From Actinomycetes bacterium (GTDB taxonomy: Bacteria > Actinomycetota > Actinomycetes > Actinomycetales > Microbacteriaceae), in NCBI GenBank assembly GCA_023432005.1, contig JAEYVF010000099.1:1-35849 (forward strand): a stretch of DNA of 35,849 nucleotides, written 5' to 3'. Positions 1 to 7,258 of this stretch are shown here, one piece after another (position 1 is the first letter of the stretch; each line of letters opens with the position of its first letter). Under the pieces are notes generated by a model, which did not search any database, had not been told where the DNA came from, and was given only the letters and a program-made list of their open reading frames with translations. A program made the position numbers and the translations under genes.

Positions 1-32
1 CGGCAGGGCGCGGGCGCGGCAGGGCGCGGGCG
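1..32. repeat. Two tandem copies of a 16-base GC-rich unit
   Basis: The first 32 bases are two perfect copies of a 16-base unit, cggcagggcgcgggcg. The array may extend beyond the window's left edge. It lies just downstream of the stop codon of the minus-strand HNH gene. No function can be assigned. Confidence 0.6.
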
Positions 33-43
33 ACCTCCCGGTG

Positions 44-1525
44 CTACGCGGCGAGGGTGAGGCGGCCCGCTCGGCGGGGGCGCTGGCGCGGGTCGAGCCA
101 GGGTGGCGGGATGAGGCTCGGCACCCCGTCGTCGCGCCGCAGCGCCCAGCCCTCGTGGTCGAACCGTCGATGGTGGTGCGCGCAGAGGAGGGCGCCGTTG
201 TCGAGGTCGGTGAGTCCGGCGAGTATCCACGCGATGAGGTGCGCTGCTTCGCACCAGGCGGGCGGCACGTCGCACCCCGGCCAGATGCATCCGCCGTCGC
301 GGGCGGCCATGGCGCGCCGCTGCGCCTCGGTGAAGAGGCGGGTGGACCGCCCGAGGTCGAGCACCTCGGAGCCCGTGCCGAGCACGACGGGGATGATCTC
401 GGCCTCCGCCGCGAGCCGCCGGGCGGTGCCCGCGCAGATCGGCTCGTCGACGCCCGCGATGCGGGCAGTGCCCGTGCCGCTCTCGAGCGTCTCGAGCGCG
501 ACGGTCACGAGCATGGTGACGGCGGTGCCCGCGAGCGAACCGCGGTCCTGGGCGAGGAAGCTGCGCGCCATGCTCTCGAGCGCATCGACGCGCTTCTGGG
601 CCAGCGGGCGGAGGTCGGCGACGGCGGCTTCGCGGGCCGGGTCGGCGTCGTGGTCGGCGTCGTGCTCGGTGTTGAGGCCGATGTCGACTTGCGTGTCGAA
701 ACCGGGGCTGACGTCGGTGTCGAGCTCGGTGTTGAGCTTGCTATCGGCGCGCCTCGCGCCCGCATCGCTCGCCTGGAACGTCGGCTGCCGCCGCGGCGCT
801 GTGTGCGCGTCGAGGGCCGCACGCACGAGCCCCGCGGCCTCGGGGTGCAGGTCGGCGATGAGGCGCGTGAGCCCGCTGGGGAGTTCACGGAGCGTGACGC
901 TCGCGCGAGCCCGGAGGCGCTCTTCGCGGTCGTCGGCGCCCTCGACGTCGAACCGGTCGGGCAGCTCGCGCACGAGGCGGCCGAGCTGGCGGTTGGTGAT
1001 GGTGCCGGCGCATCCGACGAGCGTCTGCTCGAGGGCGTGGAGGGAGTCGAGGTCGGCGAACGGGGCCACAGCGTCGATCCCGCGCACGATGATCGCCGCC
1101 GCGCGCGCTCCGACGTCGCCCGATAGCACCGCAGCGCACACCGCCTCGTGCCGGCAGGGGAGTGGCTCGCCCTGCAGAGACACGCGCGGCGCGATGCCGT
1201 CGCCGACGGTCTGCCAATCGCGCAGCACCTCGGGATCGAGCAGGGTGCGGTCGCGGAGCAGCTCGCTCGCGGGGCGACCGCCCACGTCGCGCCCGAGTGC
1301 CTCGACGCGGAAGGCGGCATCCGTCTGCACTCGCTGCGTCACGTGCGCGGAGAGGACGGCGCCGAGTGAGTCGACGATGCGGGAGAGATCGCCCACGAGG
1401 TCGATCGCCTGCAATACGGCCGCCGGCGGCAGGCTGCCGAGCGCGTCGACCGAATCGAGCGAGGTTCCGCCCAGCGCGTCCACGAGCGCGTGTGCGCTGG
1501 TGAGAAGCGAGCGGTCGAGGGGCAC
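44..1525 (-). CDS. DUF222/13E12-type HNH endonuclease
   Basis: The product is 493 residues: an N-terminal DUF222 (13E12 repeat) region over about residues 20-330 and a C-terminal HNH nuclease domain at about 410-465. The HNH core reads CIWPGC, then CEAAHL, then DLDNGALLC and HHHRRFDHEGW. Members of this multicopy actinobacterial family usually carry EAHH at the second block. Here the first His is Ala, while the second, thought to be the general base of the beta-beta-alpha-metal fold, is kept. Start is GTG with GGAG about 7 bases upstream. Between the two domains is a low-complexity Asp/Thr-rich linker (about residues 255-300). The family is often linked to mobile or repeated DNA but its role is unproven. 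Family assignment is firm; catalytic competence is uncertain. Confidence 0.88.
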   Translation of the reverse strand: MPLDRSLLTSAHALVDALGGTSLDSVDALGSLPPAAVLQAIDLVGDLSRIVDSLGAVLSAHVTQRVQTDAAFRVEALGRDVGGRPASELLRDRTLLDPEVLRDWQTVGDGIAPRVSLQGEPLPCRHEAVCAAVLSGDVGARAAAIIVRGIDAVAPFADLDSLHALEQTLVGCAGTITNRQLGRLVRELPDRFDVEGADDREERLRARASVTLRELPSGLTRLIADLHPEAAGLVRAALDAHTAPRRQPTFQASDAGARRADSKLNTELDTDVSPGFDTQVDIGLNTEHDADHDADPAREAAVADLRPLAQKRVDALESMARSFLAQDRGSLAGTAVTMLVTVALETLESGTGTARIAGVDEPICAGTARRLAAEAEIIPVVLGTGSEVLDLGRSTRLFTEAQRRAMAARDGGCIWPGCDVPPAWCEAAHLIAWILAGLTDLDNGALLCAHHHRRFDHEGWALRRDDGVPSLIPPPWLDPRQRPRRAGRLTLAA

Positions 1526-1555
1526 CGGGACTCCGTTCGATGAGGGGATGCCTCC

Positions 1556-1561
1556 ACGCTA
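1556..1561 (-). promoter_or_regulatory. Possible -10 box for the HNH gene
   Basis: The minus strand reads TAGCGT, fitting the actinobacterial TANNNT -10, about 30 bases upstream of the HNH GTG start. No convincing -35 is visible at the expected distance. It lies beside a small AT-rich patch (about 1570-1620) that stands out in this GC-rich DNA. Confidence 0.3.
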
Positions 1562-1589
1562 CCGAGTCACGAACATATATACCACAGAA

Positions 1590-2600
1590 TCAGGCGATTG
1601 GTGGAGAAGTCATCGAACAGAAATTCGGAAGGAGACGACCCCGCGCCGCCAGACTGCGAGGGGGCGCCACGCTCGCGATCGCGGCCACCAGCTCGGCGAT
1701 CGCTTCGTCGGCGACGCGCGCGGGCGGGGCGCCGTAGCCCACCACGATCGTCGACGTGCGAGCCGCCGCGGTCGCGTGCGCCGCGTACGCCGCAAGCCCC
1801 TCCACCGCGACCTCGCGCCGCGCAGCCTCGGCGACCACCGCATCCGCCGCCACCCCCGCGGGCAGTTCCACCACGCAGTGCAGCCCCGCGGCGAGCCCCC
1901 GCACGCGCGCGCCCGAGCCGGATGCCACCATGAGCCCGTCGAGCAGCTCCCGCCGCCGCCGGTACTCCGCCCGGAGGCGCCGCACGTGGCGGTCGTAGCG
2001 GTGGCTCTCGATGAAGTCGGCGAGGGCGAGCTGCGACACCGCATCCGCCGCCACCCCCGCGACACGCCGGGCCTCGGCGAGCCCCGAGATCATCCGCTGC
2101 GGAACGACCGCCCACGCGAGCCCGACCGCGGGCGCGAGCGATTTGCTCGCCGTGCCGAGGTAGGCGACGTGGTCGGGGTCGAGGGCCTGCGCGGCCCCGA
2201 CCGCCCGGTGGTCGTAGCGGAACTCGCCGTCGTGGTCGTCCTCGAGCACGAGGGCACCGTTCGCCGCGCCCAGGCCGTGACGGCGAGGCGGCGCGCGGGC
2301 GACAGCGGAACGCCCGTCGGGAACTGGTGCGCGGGGGTGAGGAGCACGGCATCCGCTGCGACAGCTTCGAGGGCGGCGATGTCGGCGCCGTCCCCGTCGA
2401 CCGGGATCGGCGCGAGCCGTAGCCCTGCCGCCGCGAGCACGGCGCGATGCGTCTCGTGCCCGTACTCCTCGACCGCCACGGTGCGCGCGCCCGCCGCGAC
2501 GAGCATGCGCCCGATGAGCGACAGCAGGTCGGCGAAGCCGCGCCCCACGACGACCCGCTCAGGGTCCGCGTGCACGCCACGAGCGCGGGTGACGTCGCGG
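1590..2600 (-). pseudogene. MocR/PdxR-type aminotransferase-like regulator, truncated and frameshifted
   Basis: The minus strand carries the fold-type I aminotransferase part of a MocR-family regulator in two frames. The upstream piece reads RGVHADPERVVVGRG, then LTPAHQFPTGVPLSPARR. At about 2258-2268 the frame shifts by one base and continues as ALVLEDDHDGEFRYD and GTASKSLAPAVGLAW, which includes the PLP lysine. A full gene is about 450-500 codons with an N-terminal GntR winged helix. Here the winged helix and the first part of the aminotransferase domain are missing, because homology stops near 2600, next to the crcB promoter. Loss of the DNA-binding domain plus the frameshift make this a pseudogene. 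A sequencing error could explain the frameshift but not the truncation. Confidence 0.75.
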
Positions 2601-2630
2601 GGCGGCCCCTCCCCGGCGCCCCGGCCCCGC

Positions 2631-2636
2631 TAGCAT
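2631..2636 (+). promoter_or_regulatory. -10 box of a leaderless promoter for crcB1
   Basis: TAGCAT ends 7 bases before the ATG at 2644, so transcription should begin at or next to the start codon. There is no ribosome binding site before this ATG, consistent with a leaderless mRNA. Confidence 0.5.
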
Positions 2637-2643
2637 CGACGCG

Positions 2644-3138
2644 ATGGCCCCCGCCCCCGACGCCGCCCCGGAGCTCCCCAGCGACCCGGACACCGACGTC
2701 GTCGAGGTGCCGCCCGCGCCCCCCGCGCGCGCCCTCGTCACCCCCGCGAACCTCGCGCTCGTCTTCGTCGGCGGCACTCTCGGCACGGCCGCCCGAGAGG
2801 CGCTCACCCTCCTCATCCCTGCCGCGGGCGGCATGCCGTGGGCGGTGCTCCTCGCCAACCTCGTCGGAGCGTTCGCGCTCGGCTTCCTGCTCGAGGAGCT
2901 CGTGCGCCGCGGGCCCGACCACGGCATCCGTCGCAGCCTGCGGCTGCTGCTCGGCACGGGGTTCCTCGGCGGTTTCACGACCTACAGCGCCCTCGCGACC
3001 GACGCCGCGCTGCTGTTCGGTTCGGGCGACGGATGGCTCGCCACCCTGTACGGCCTCGGCACGGTGTTCGTGGGCGCCGGGGCGACGTTCGCGGGCGTCC
3101 TGCTCGGCTCGCTGCGGCATCCGGAGGCGGCCCGATGA
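2644..3138 (+). CDS. crcB1: Fluoride ion channel CrcB/Fluc, first subunit
   Basis: The 164-residue product is a CrcB/Fluc membrane protein that exports fluoride passively. It has a Pro/Ala/Asp-rich N-terminal extension (about residues 1-35), then four predicted membrane helices. Family signatures are GGTLGTAAREAL, ANLVGAFALGFL and GTGFLGGFTTYSALATD; the Phe and Thr/Tyr/Ser of the last line the pore in characterised Fluc proteins. The ATG is preceded by a leaderless-type -10. The stop overlaps the start of the second crcB (ATGA), so the two are translationally coupled. Paired crcB genes in Gram-positives usually build a heterodimeric channel. No fluoride riboswitch is visible upstream. Confidence 0.93.
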   Translation: MAPAPDAAPELPSDPDTDVVEVPPAPPARALVTPANLALVFVGGTLGTAAREALTLLIPAAGGMPWAVLLANLVGAFALGFLLEELVRRGPDHGIRRSLRLLLGTGFLGGFTTYSALATDAALLFGSGDGWLATLYGLGTVFVGAGATFAGVLLGSLRHPEAAR

Positions 3139-3533
3139 CCCCCGGGCTGTTCGTGGTGGTGGCGCTCGCGGGTGGGCTGGGCGCCGTGGCGCGGTTCGCG
3201 CTCGACACCGGCATCCGCTCGCGCCGGGTCACGCGGATGGCGTGGGGCACGATCGCGATCAACCTCAGCGGTTCGCTGCTGCTCGGCCTGCTCGTCGGGC
3301 TCGTGGGTGCGGGGGCGCTCGCGGGGGAGTGGCAGTGGGCGCTCGGCACGGGCTTCCTCGGCGGCTACACGACGTTCTCGACGGCGAGCTTCGAGACGGT
3401 GCGGCTGCTGCAGAAGCGCGCGTGGACGGATGCGGCGCTCACCGCGCTCGTGCAGCTCGCGGCAGCGACGGCGCTCGCGGCGCTCGGGCTGTGGGTGGGG
3501 GCCACGCTCGGCGGTGCCGCGTCCGTCGGTTGA
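3135..3533 (+). CDS. crcB2: Fluoride ion channel CrcB/Fluc, second subunit
   Basis: The 132-residue product is the shorter partner of the crcB pair, with four membrane helices. Signatures are AGGLGAVARFAL, AINLSGSLLLGL and GTGFLGGYTTFSTASFE. The ATG overlaps the crcB1 stop by four bases (ATGA), which fixes this start over longer upstream frames. A dual-topology or antiparallel dimer with CrcB1 is expected from the family. It ends just before a cluster of palindromic repeats that separates it from the convergent regulator gene. Confidence 0.92.
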   Translation: MTPGLFVVVALAGGLGAVARFALDTGIRSRRVTRMAWGTIAINLSGSLLLGLLVGLVGAGALAGEWQWALGTGFLGGYTTFSTASFETVRLLQKRAWTDAALTALVQLAAATALAALGLWVGATLGGAASVG

Positions 3534-3554
3534 GGAGCGCTGCAGGCGCCGCAC

Positions 3555-3756
3555 CCGCTGGTTGAGTAGCGCCGCAGGCGCGTATCGAAACCAGCCGACG
3601 TCACACGTTCGTCGGGTCTCGATACGCCCGCTGCGCGGGCACTCGACCAGCGGTTATGAGGGCGCTGCGCGGGCACTCGACCAGCGGTAAGGGGGGGCGC
3701 TGCGCGGGCACCCGACCAGCGGTGATGAGCCGCCGCGCGGGCTACTCAACCAGCGG
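3555..3756. repeat. Cluster of five REP-like palindromic elements between convergent genes
   Basis: Five copies or part-copies of one element lie here. A minus-oriented full copy is at 3555-3592. A plus-oriented full copy is at 3615-3653 (GGTCTCGATACG, hairpin GCCCGC-TGC-GCGGGC, then CACTCGACCAGCGG). 5'-truncated plus copies are at about 3661-3687, 3696-3722 and 3730-3756. The full form is a flank GGTTTCGATACG, a short GC hairpin with a 3-base loop, and a flank CTACTCAACCAGCGG. The last copy runs up to the end of the minus-strand regulator gene. The element sits between convergent genes, so it may terminate transcription in both directions; REP-like mobile behaviour is also possible. Confidence 0.8.
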
Positions 3757-4224
3757 TAACGGGGCTACTCCACCGCCCGCGACCTCCTCCCGCCGCGCCT
3801 CCAGCATCCGCTCGCCCGCGTCGACGGAGGCCTCGAAGAGACCGCTCACGTCGTCGAGCCGGGCGGCGGCGACCGAACCGTCGACGAGCCGGGTGCCGCT
3901 GCGCAGCACCTCGATGAACGCGCGCGTGCGCTCGTGGCTCGCAGCGAGCAGCTGCTCGAAGCCGCCCGCCGCCTCGATGAGCAGCCTGCGGCTTCCGGGC
4001 TGCGGGATGGTGTGCGCGAGCCCCCAGCTGACGAGCTCGCGCACGCCCGTGCTGACGGCGCCGGCGCTCAGCCCGAGCTCGGCGCGCAGCTCGTCGAAGG
4101 TCGCGGGGGCGTCGCGCAGCAGGAGCGCGCCGTAGATGCGCCCCGTCGAGCGCGGCAGGTTCCACGACGCGAGGACGTCGCCGAGCGCGTCGACGAATCG
4201 CCCGCGCTCGTCGGCGCCCGTCAT
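3742..4224 (-). CDS. GbsR/MarR-type winged-helix regulator
   Basis: The 160-residue product resembles GbsR/MarR-like winged-helix regulators. The N-terminal half reads SWNLPRSTGRIYGALLL, then a recognition region around SAGAVSTGVRELVSWGLAH and the wing QPGSRRLLIEA. The C-terminal half is helical and probably dimerises. The ATG overlaps the hydrolase stop (ATGA), which decides the start and shows operon coupling: hydrolase first, regulator second. It likely controls this operon or a nearby transporter, but no operator is evident. The gene's 3' end overlaps the last copy of the palindromic repeat cluster, so the final residues are repeat-encoded. Confidence 0.82.
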   Translation of the reverse strand: MTGADERGRFVDALGDVLASWNLPRSTGRIYGALLLRDAPATFDELRAELGLSAGAVSTGVRELVSWGLAHTIPQPGSRRLLIEAAGGFEQLLAASHERTRAFIEVLRSGTRLVDGSVAAARLDDVSGLFEASVDAGERMLEARREEVAGGGVAPLPLVE

Positions 4225-5009
4225 CGCGCCGCCTCCGCGAGGATCGCCGTCACCGCATCCGGCGCGTCGAGCGTCGGCACGTGCCCGGCCGCGGGGATGA
4301 CGTGCTCGGCCACCCCCTCGGTGGCCGCCCAGGCGGGCATCGCCTTCGCGATGTTGCCCGTGCGGTCGCGCGCGCCGCGGACGAGGGTGAGCGGCACGGG
4401 CGTGCGGTAGCCGGGGTCGGGCTCGACGAGGCTCGCCGTCGCGCGCCACACGTCGAGGAAGCGGGACTTCGGCATCCGCGCGAACGCCACCTCGAGCGCG
4501 GCGATCGCCTCGGGCGTGACCGCGGATGCCGACGCCATGAGCGCAGGCAGCCTCCGCGCCGGGATGGCGGCGAGGCTCGGCGCGGCGAGGCGCAGCCCGA
4601 GCCGGTCGAACGCGGTGAGCGGCCCCGTGTTCCAGGTGCAGTCGATCGCCACGAGTCCGCCGACAAGGTGCGGATGCCGTCGCACGAGAGCCTGCGCGAG
4701 ATTGCCGCCGAGCGAGTGGCCGACGAGCACGGGTGCCGCCAAGCGCAGGTGCTCGAGCAGGCCGACGAGGTCGTCGAGCAGGTCGGATGCCGTGATGCGC
4801 ACGCCCTCGGCGAGCGTCGAGGCGCCGTGGCCGCGCAGGTCTACGGCGATGACCCGGTGGCCGGCCTCCGAGAGTGCGGCCACCTGCGGCGCGTACATCG
4901 AGCTGTCCACGCCCGCCCCGTGCACGAGCATGAAGGCGCGACCGGGCCCGTCGGCGTCGAGATAGCTGAGGGTGGCGCCCGCCCGCGCGAGCGTCGCGAC
5001 TTTCACCAT
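4221..5009 (-). CDS. Alpha/beta-hydrolase fold protein
   Basis: The 262-residue product is a cytosolic alpha/beta hydrolase. It has the oxyanion motif LVHGAGVDSSMY (about residues 28-39), the strand VIAVDLRGHGAST, and the nucleophile elbow VGHSLGGNLA with the catalytic Ser near residue 98. The acid is probably the Asp in RGARDRTGN, and the catalytic His is in AAGHVPTLDAP near the C-terminus. Substrate is unknown. The ATG at 5009 has no Shine-Dalgarno but follows a TATTTT -10 by 6 bases, suggesting a leaderless transcript. It is coupled to the GbsR/MarR-type gene downstream. Confidence 0.88.
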   Translation of the reverse strand: MVKVATLARAGATLSYLDADGPGRAFMLVHGAGVDSSMYAPQVAALSEAGHRVIAVDLRGHGASTLAEGVRITASDLLDDLVGLLEHLRLAAPVLVGHSLGGNLAQALVRRHPHLVGGLVAIDCTWNTGPLTAFDRLGLRLAAPSLAAIPARRLPALMASASAVTPEAIAALEVAFARMPKSRFLDVWRATASLVEPDPGYRTPVPLTLVRGARDRTGNIAKAMPAWAATEGVAEHVIPAAGHVPTLDAPDAVTAILAEAAR

Positions 5010-5015
5010 CTACTG

Positions 5016-5021
5016 AAAATA
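5016..5021 (-). promoter_or_regulatory. -10 box of a leaderless promoter for the hydrolase operon
   Basis: The minus strand reads TATTTT, ending 6 bases before the ATG at 5009, so the mRNA should begin at the start codon. It is one of the few AT-rich hexamers in the area. Confidence 0.5.
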
Positions 5022-5050
5022 GCCCGGATGCGGGTGGTTGAATAGGCCCC

Positions 5051-5335
5051 ATGCCCCGCCCCGACGTGACCGCGCTCGCGCTCAACTTGCCCGTTCCCGG
5101 CGAGCTGCAGTGGCGCGACACCCGCCGCGGCGAGGAGTTCGTGCTGCAGTCGATCACCGTGCGGCTGCTGCCCGACGGGTCGCTCGCGGCGAAGGCGTAC
5201 GGGCGTCCGGTCGCCGGTGGCCGCGGGGGATACGTGTCCTTCGCCGTGCCCGACCGCCCCGAGCTGCGTGAGCTCATCGAGGACGCCGCGTCGAGCGCGG
5301 CCGAGCGCTGGGCGACGCACACCGGCCTCGGGTGA
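5051..5335 (+). CDS. Small protein of unknown function
   Basis: The 94-residue product is not recognised. It looks like a small soluble alpha/beta protein: an N-terminal segment rich in hydrophobics and prolines, beta-like stretches around FVLQSITVRLLPDGSLAAKA, a Gly/Arg turn (AGGRGGYVSF), and a C-terminal helix ELRELIEDAASSAAERW. There is no signal peptide or membrane helix. It is divergent from the hydrolase, with 41 bases between the starts. The start has no strong ribosome binding site. Coding use matches its neighbours, so it is probably real. Confidence 0.6.
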   Translation: MPRPDVTALALNLPVPGELQWRDTRRGEEFVLQSITVRLLPDGSLAAKAYGRPVAGGRGGYVSFAVPDRPELRELIEDAASSAAERWATHTGLG

Positions 5336-5365
5336 GCCCCGCATCCGTCCCCCGTTTTGCGGGGC
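5336..5365. terminator. Possible bidirectional terminator hairpin
   Basis: GCCCCGC (5336-5342) and GCGGGGC (5359-5365) form a perfect 7-bp stem with a 16-base loop that includes a short T run. It lies immediately after the stop of the plus-strand small gene and before the end of the convergent toxin gene. There is no U tail, so the call is tentative. Confidence 0.35.
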
Positions 5366-5409
5366 GCTGAGAGGAACTGACGCACAGGGCGGAGCCGCAG
5401 CCCTCGTGA

Positions 5410-5667
5410 CTACGGGCGGTACACGTCGCTTCTGTGGCCGAGAGTGACCACCGCGACGAGCAGCACGTCGTCGCGAAGCGTGTACAGGATGCGGTAGTCG
5501 CCCACGCGCACCCGGTGCCCCTCGCGTCCCTGGAGCTTGCGGGCCGCCGGCGGCCGCGGGTCTTCCGCGAGCAGGCGGATGGCGCCCTGGATGCGCCCGC
5601 GGTCGCGGGGGTGCACGCTGCGCAGCGCGCGCACGGCCGCGGGGCGGAGCTCGATGCGGTAGGTCAA
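5410..5667 (-). CDS. RelE/ParE-family toxin
   Basis: The 85-residue product matches the RelE superfamily of ribosome-dependent mRNA interferases. It starts TYRIELRPAAVRALRSV, has a central helix pair, and ends with the strands KLQGREGHRVRVGDYRILY and VVTLGHRSDVYRP. The start chosen is TTG at 5667, one base after the antitoxin stop. It gives the standard family length; a longer upstream frame would overlap the whole antitoxin 3' end. It is encoded directly behind the antitoxin, as usual for phd/relE pairs. The target is inferred from the family. Confidence 0.85.
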   Translation of the reverse strand: MTYRIELRPAAVRALRSVHPRDRGRIQGAIRLLAEDPRPPAARKLQGREGHRVRVGDYRILYTLRDDVLLVAVVTLGHRSDVYRP

Positions 5668-5668
5668 C

Positions 5669-5917
5669 TCAGACCCAGCCCAGGTCGGCCTTCGCCTGCT
5701 CCCAGGGGATGTCGTCGCCCTCCTCGGCGAGGGCGGCATCGAAGGCGATAATGTCGTCATGCTCCTCGAGGGCCTCGACCAGCTGCTCGTAGCGCTCGGG
5801 ACTCACGAGCACCGCCTGGGCCTTGCCGTGACGTGTCACGAACACCGCCTCGGTGCGAGCGCGCTCGATGACCTCGGGAAGAGCGGCACGTGCGTCGGAC
5901 ACCGAGATCTCAGCCAT
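5669..5917 (-). CDS. Phd/YefM-family antitoxin
   Basis: The 82-residue product has the typical Phd/YefM N-terminus, MAEISVSDARAALPEVIERA, followed by VFVTRHGKAQAVLVSPERYE. The N-terminal half binds DNA and represses the operon; the acidic C-terminal tail (LAEEGDDIPWEQAKADLGW) wraps the RelE toxin. The start at 5917 was preferred to an upstream in-frame start because it matches the family and lies 6 bases from a TACACT -10. The operon is antitoxin then toxin. Confidence 0.87.
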   Translation of the reverse strand: MAEISVSDARAALPEVIERARTEAVFVTRHGKAQAVLVSPERYEQLVEALEEHDDIIAFDAALAEEGDDIPWEQAKADLGWV

Positions 5918-5923
5918 GTCGAG

Positions 5924-5929
5924 AGTGTA
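5924..5929 (-). promoter_or_regulatory. -10 box of a leaderless promoter for the toxin-antitoxin pair
   Basis: The minus strand reads TACACT, ending 6 bases before the antitoxin ATG at 5917. It fits TANNNT and a leaderless transcript. Confidence 0.45.
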
Positions 5930-5939
5930 CAAGACCGGC

Positions 5940-7106
5940 TCAGTTCTGTACATCGCTCGGGGCGCGGAACCCCCACTCCGGTAGCCCCGTCGAGAGGAGC
6001 CATTCGATGGTCTCGACCATCCGAAGATCGGGATCGCACTCGTAGGCGAGGGCCTGCATCTCCGACGCCGGCGACATCAGTCCTCGCGCCCACAGCATCC
6101 AGGCCAACACACAGAGCGACCCGGCCCGCCGGGGCCGAGGTGCGTGAGCCGCGGCGCGCCTAAGCGCCTCGATGCTCGCCTCCAGGTGCTCTGCGTTCGG
6201 GCGGAACCGCGACCGCCCCGCCATGATGAGGTCGTCGTCGTCCGGGCGCTTCCCGATGTCGGCGAGGGCCTGCTTGTCGAACGACTCGCCCGTCGCAGCC
6301 TGCCTCTCGTATGCCTCGAGCTGGAGCCTCAGCGCGCGCTCGCCGCGCTCTCGGCCGCCGGCGAGGGCGATCAGCAGCACGTCCCGAAGGGCCGGGGCGT
6401 CGCACGTGACGACGATCTCCGCGAGCGCATCGATACCGAGCTCGTGCGCAGGGGTATTCAGCATCCGCTCTGCGAGCGAGATCGGATCAGGCGTGTACGA
6501 ATGCGCGACCCCGAAAGCGTCCAGGCGCTCGCCGTAGTACACGAGGTCGTCGATCGCGGTCGCCACGTGCTGAGTGATCCGGGGGTCGGGGTCAGGGAGC
6601 GAGCTCCACGCATCGAGGTCGGGGATGCGGTCGACGTGGTACGCCGCCTCGAGTGCCATGCGGCTCCCGGTGATCTCGTCCAGAGGTCGACCGCCGAGCG
6701 GACGGCCCGGGTCGAGGTAACTCGCCCATCCGTCAGCCGCGACCACCGCCGCCTCCTTGACGGCGAGGCCAGCCTTCCGGAGCCGGGGGCGGATCGCGCG
6801 CCACAGCTCGAGGTGCGGCGTTCCATGGCGCTCCGCGAACGTGCCGTCGGTGTAGACGATGACCGCGACCCCGTCGCTGCCCGGCATGCGCTGCACGAAC
6901 TCGGGGATGCACTTGGCGAGTGCGGTGGTCGTCACCGTGCGGTCGTCGACGGGGAGGTCGAAGCGGAACGCGCCCCGCCCCTGCTTTCCGGCGAATGGCA
7001 CCACGACCACGCTGTTCCGGGCGGTGAAGCCGCAGATCGCGGGCACTGAGGCGAGGAAGTCGGCGCTGGTCGAGGCGCGGAGGATGTGGGGTTCGGCCGT
7101 GGGCAT
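5940..7106 (-). CDS. DUF4192 family protein
   Basis: The 388-residue product matches DUF4192, an uncharacterised actinobacterial family. The N-terminal signature is ADFLASVPAICGFTARNSVVVVPF (written here in parts: ADFLASVPAICGF, then TARNSVVVVPF), followed by GRGAFRFDLPVD. The C-terminal half is helical and contains CVLAWMLWARG and WLLSTGLPEWGF. There is no clear catalytic motif or membrane helix. Its stop lies only about 10 bases from the toxin-antitoxin -10 box, but the TA pair has its own promoter. Function is unknown. Confidence 0.82.
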   Translation of the reverse strand: MPTAEPHILRASTSADFLASVPAICGFTARNSVVVVPFAGKQGRGAFRFDLPVDDRTVTTTALAKCIPEFVQRMPGSDGVAVIVYTDGTFAERHGTPHLELWRAIRPRLRKAGLAVKEAAVVAADGWASYLDPGRPLGGRPLDEITGSRMALEAAYHVDRIPDLDAWSSLPDPDPRITQHVATAIDDLVYYGERLDAFGVAHSYTPDPISLAERMLNTPAHELGIDALAEIVVTCDAPALRDVLLIALAGGRERGERALRLQLEAYERQAATGESFDKQALADIGKRPDDDDLIMAGRSRFRPNAEHLEASIEALRRAAAHAPRPRRAGSLCVLAWMLWARGLMSPASEMQALAYECDPDLRMVETIEWLLSTGLPEWGFRAPSDVQN

Positions 7107-7204
7107 GGAGCCAGATTCGCGGCGCGCGCGGCGGTGCGGGCCTGGTCGGGCGGGATCTGTGGAGAGCGGGCTGGCTCGGGGTACTGGGGATGATCGGCGG
7201 GCTT

Positions 7205-7229
7205 GCGGCGCGGGCTACTCAACCAGCGG
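7205..7229 (+). repeat. Partial copy of the REP-like palindromic element
   Basis: A truncated copy reads GCGGCGCGGGCTACTCAACC followed by AGCGG. It matches the last copies of the cluster near 3.7 kb. It lies between the MarR gene's 3' end and the DUF4192 start. The flanks of the rest of this 150-base gap show no other signal. Confidence 0.65.
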
Positions 7230-7258
7230 TGAGGCGTCCGGCTCGAACGACGCAGCGG

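Noticed and set aside
57..2633. 858-codon plus-strand frame across the HNH gene and MocR remnant
   Set aside because: It crosses two unrelated loci, is dominated by Arg and Ser, and lacks any domain.
2581..2643. Fluoride riboswitch before crcB1
   Set aside because: The promoter lies 7 bases before the start codon, leaving no leader RNA for a riboswitch.
3555..3756. Short repeats considered as a CRISPR array
   Set aside because: Repeats are in both orientations, partly truncated, without regular unique spacers, and there are no cas genes.
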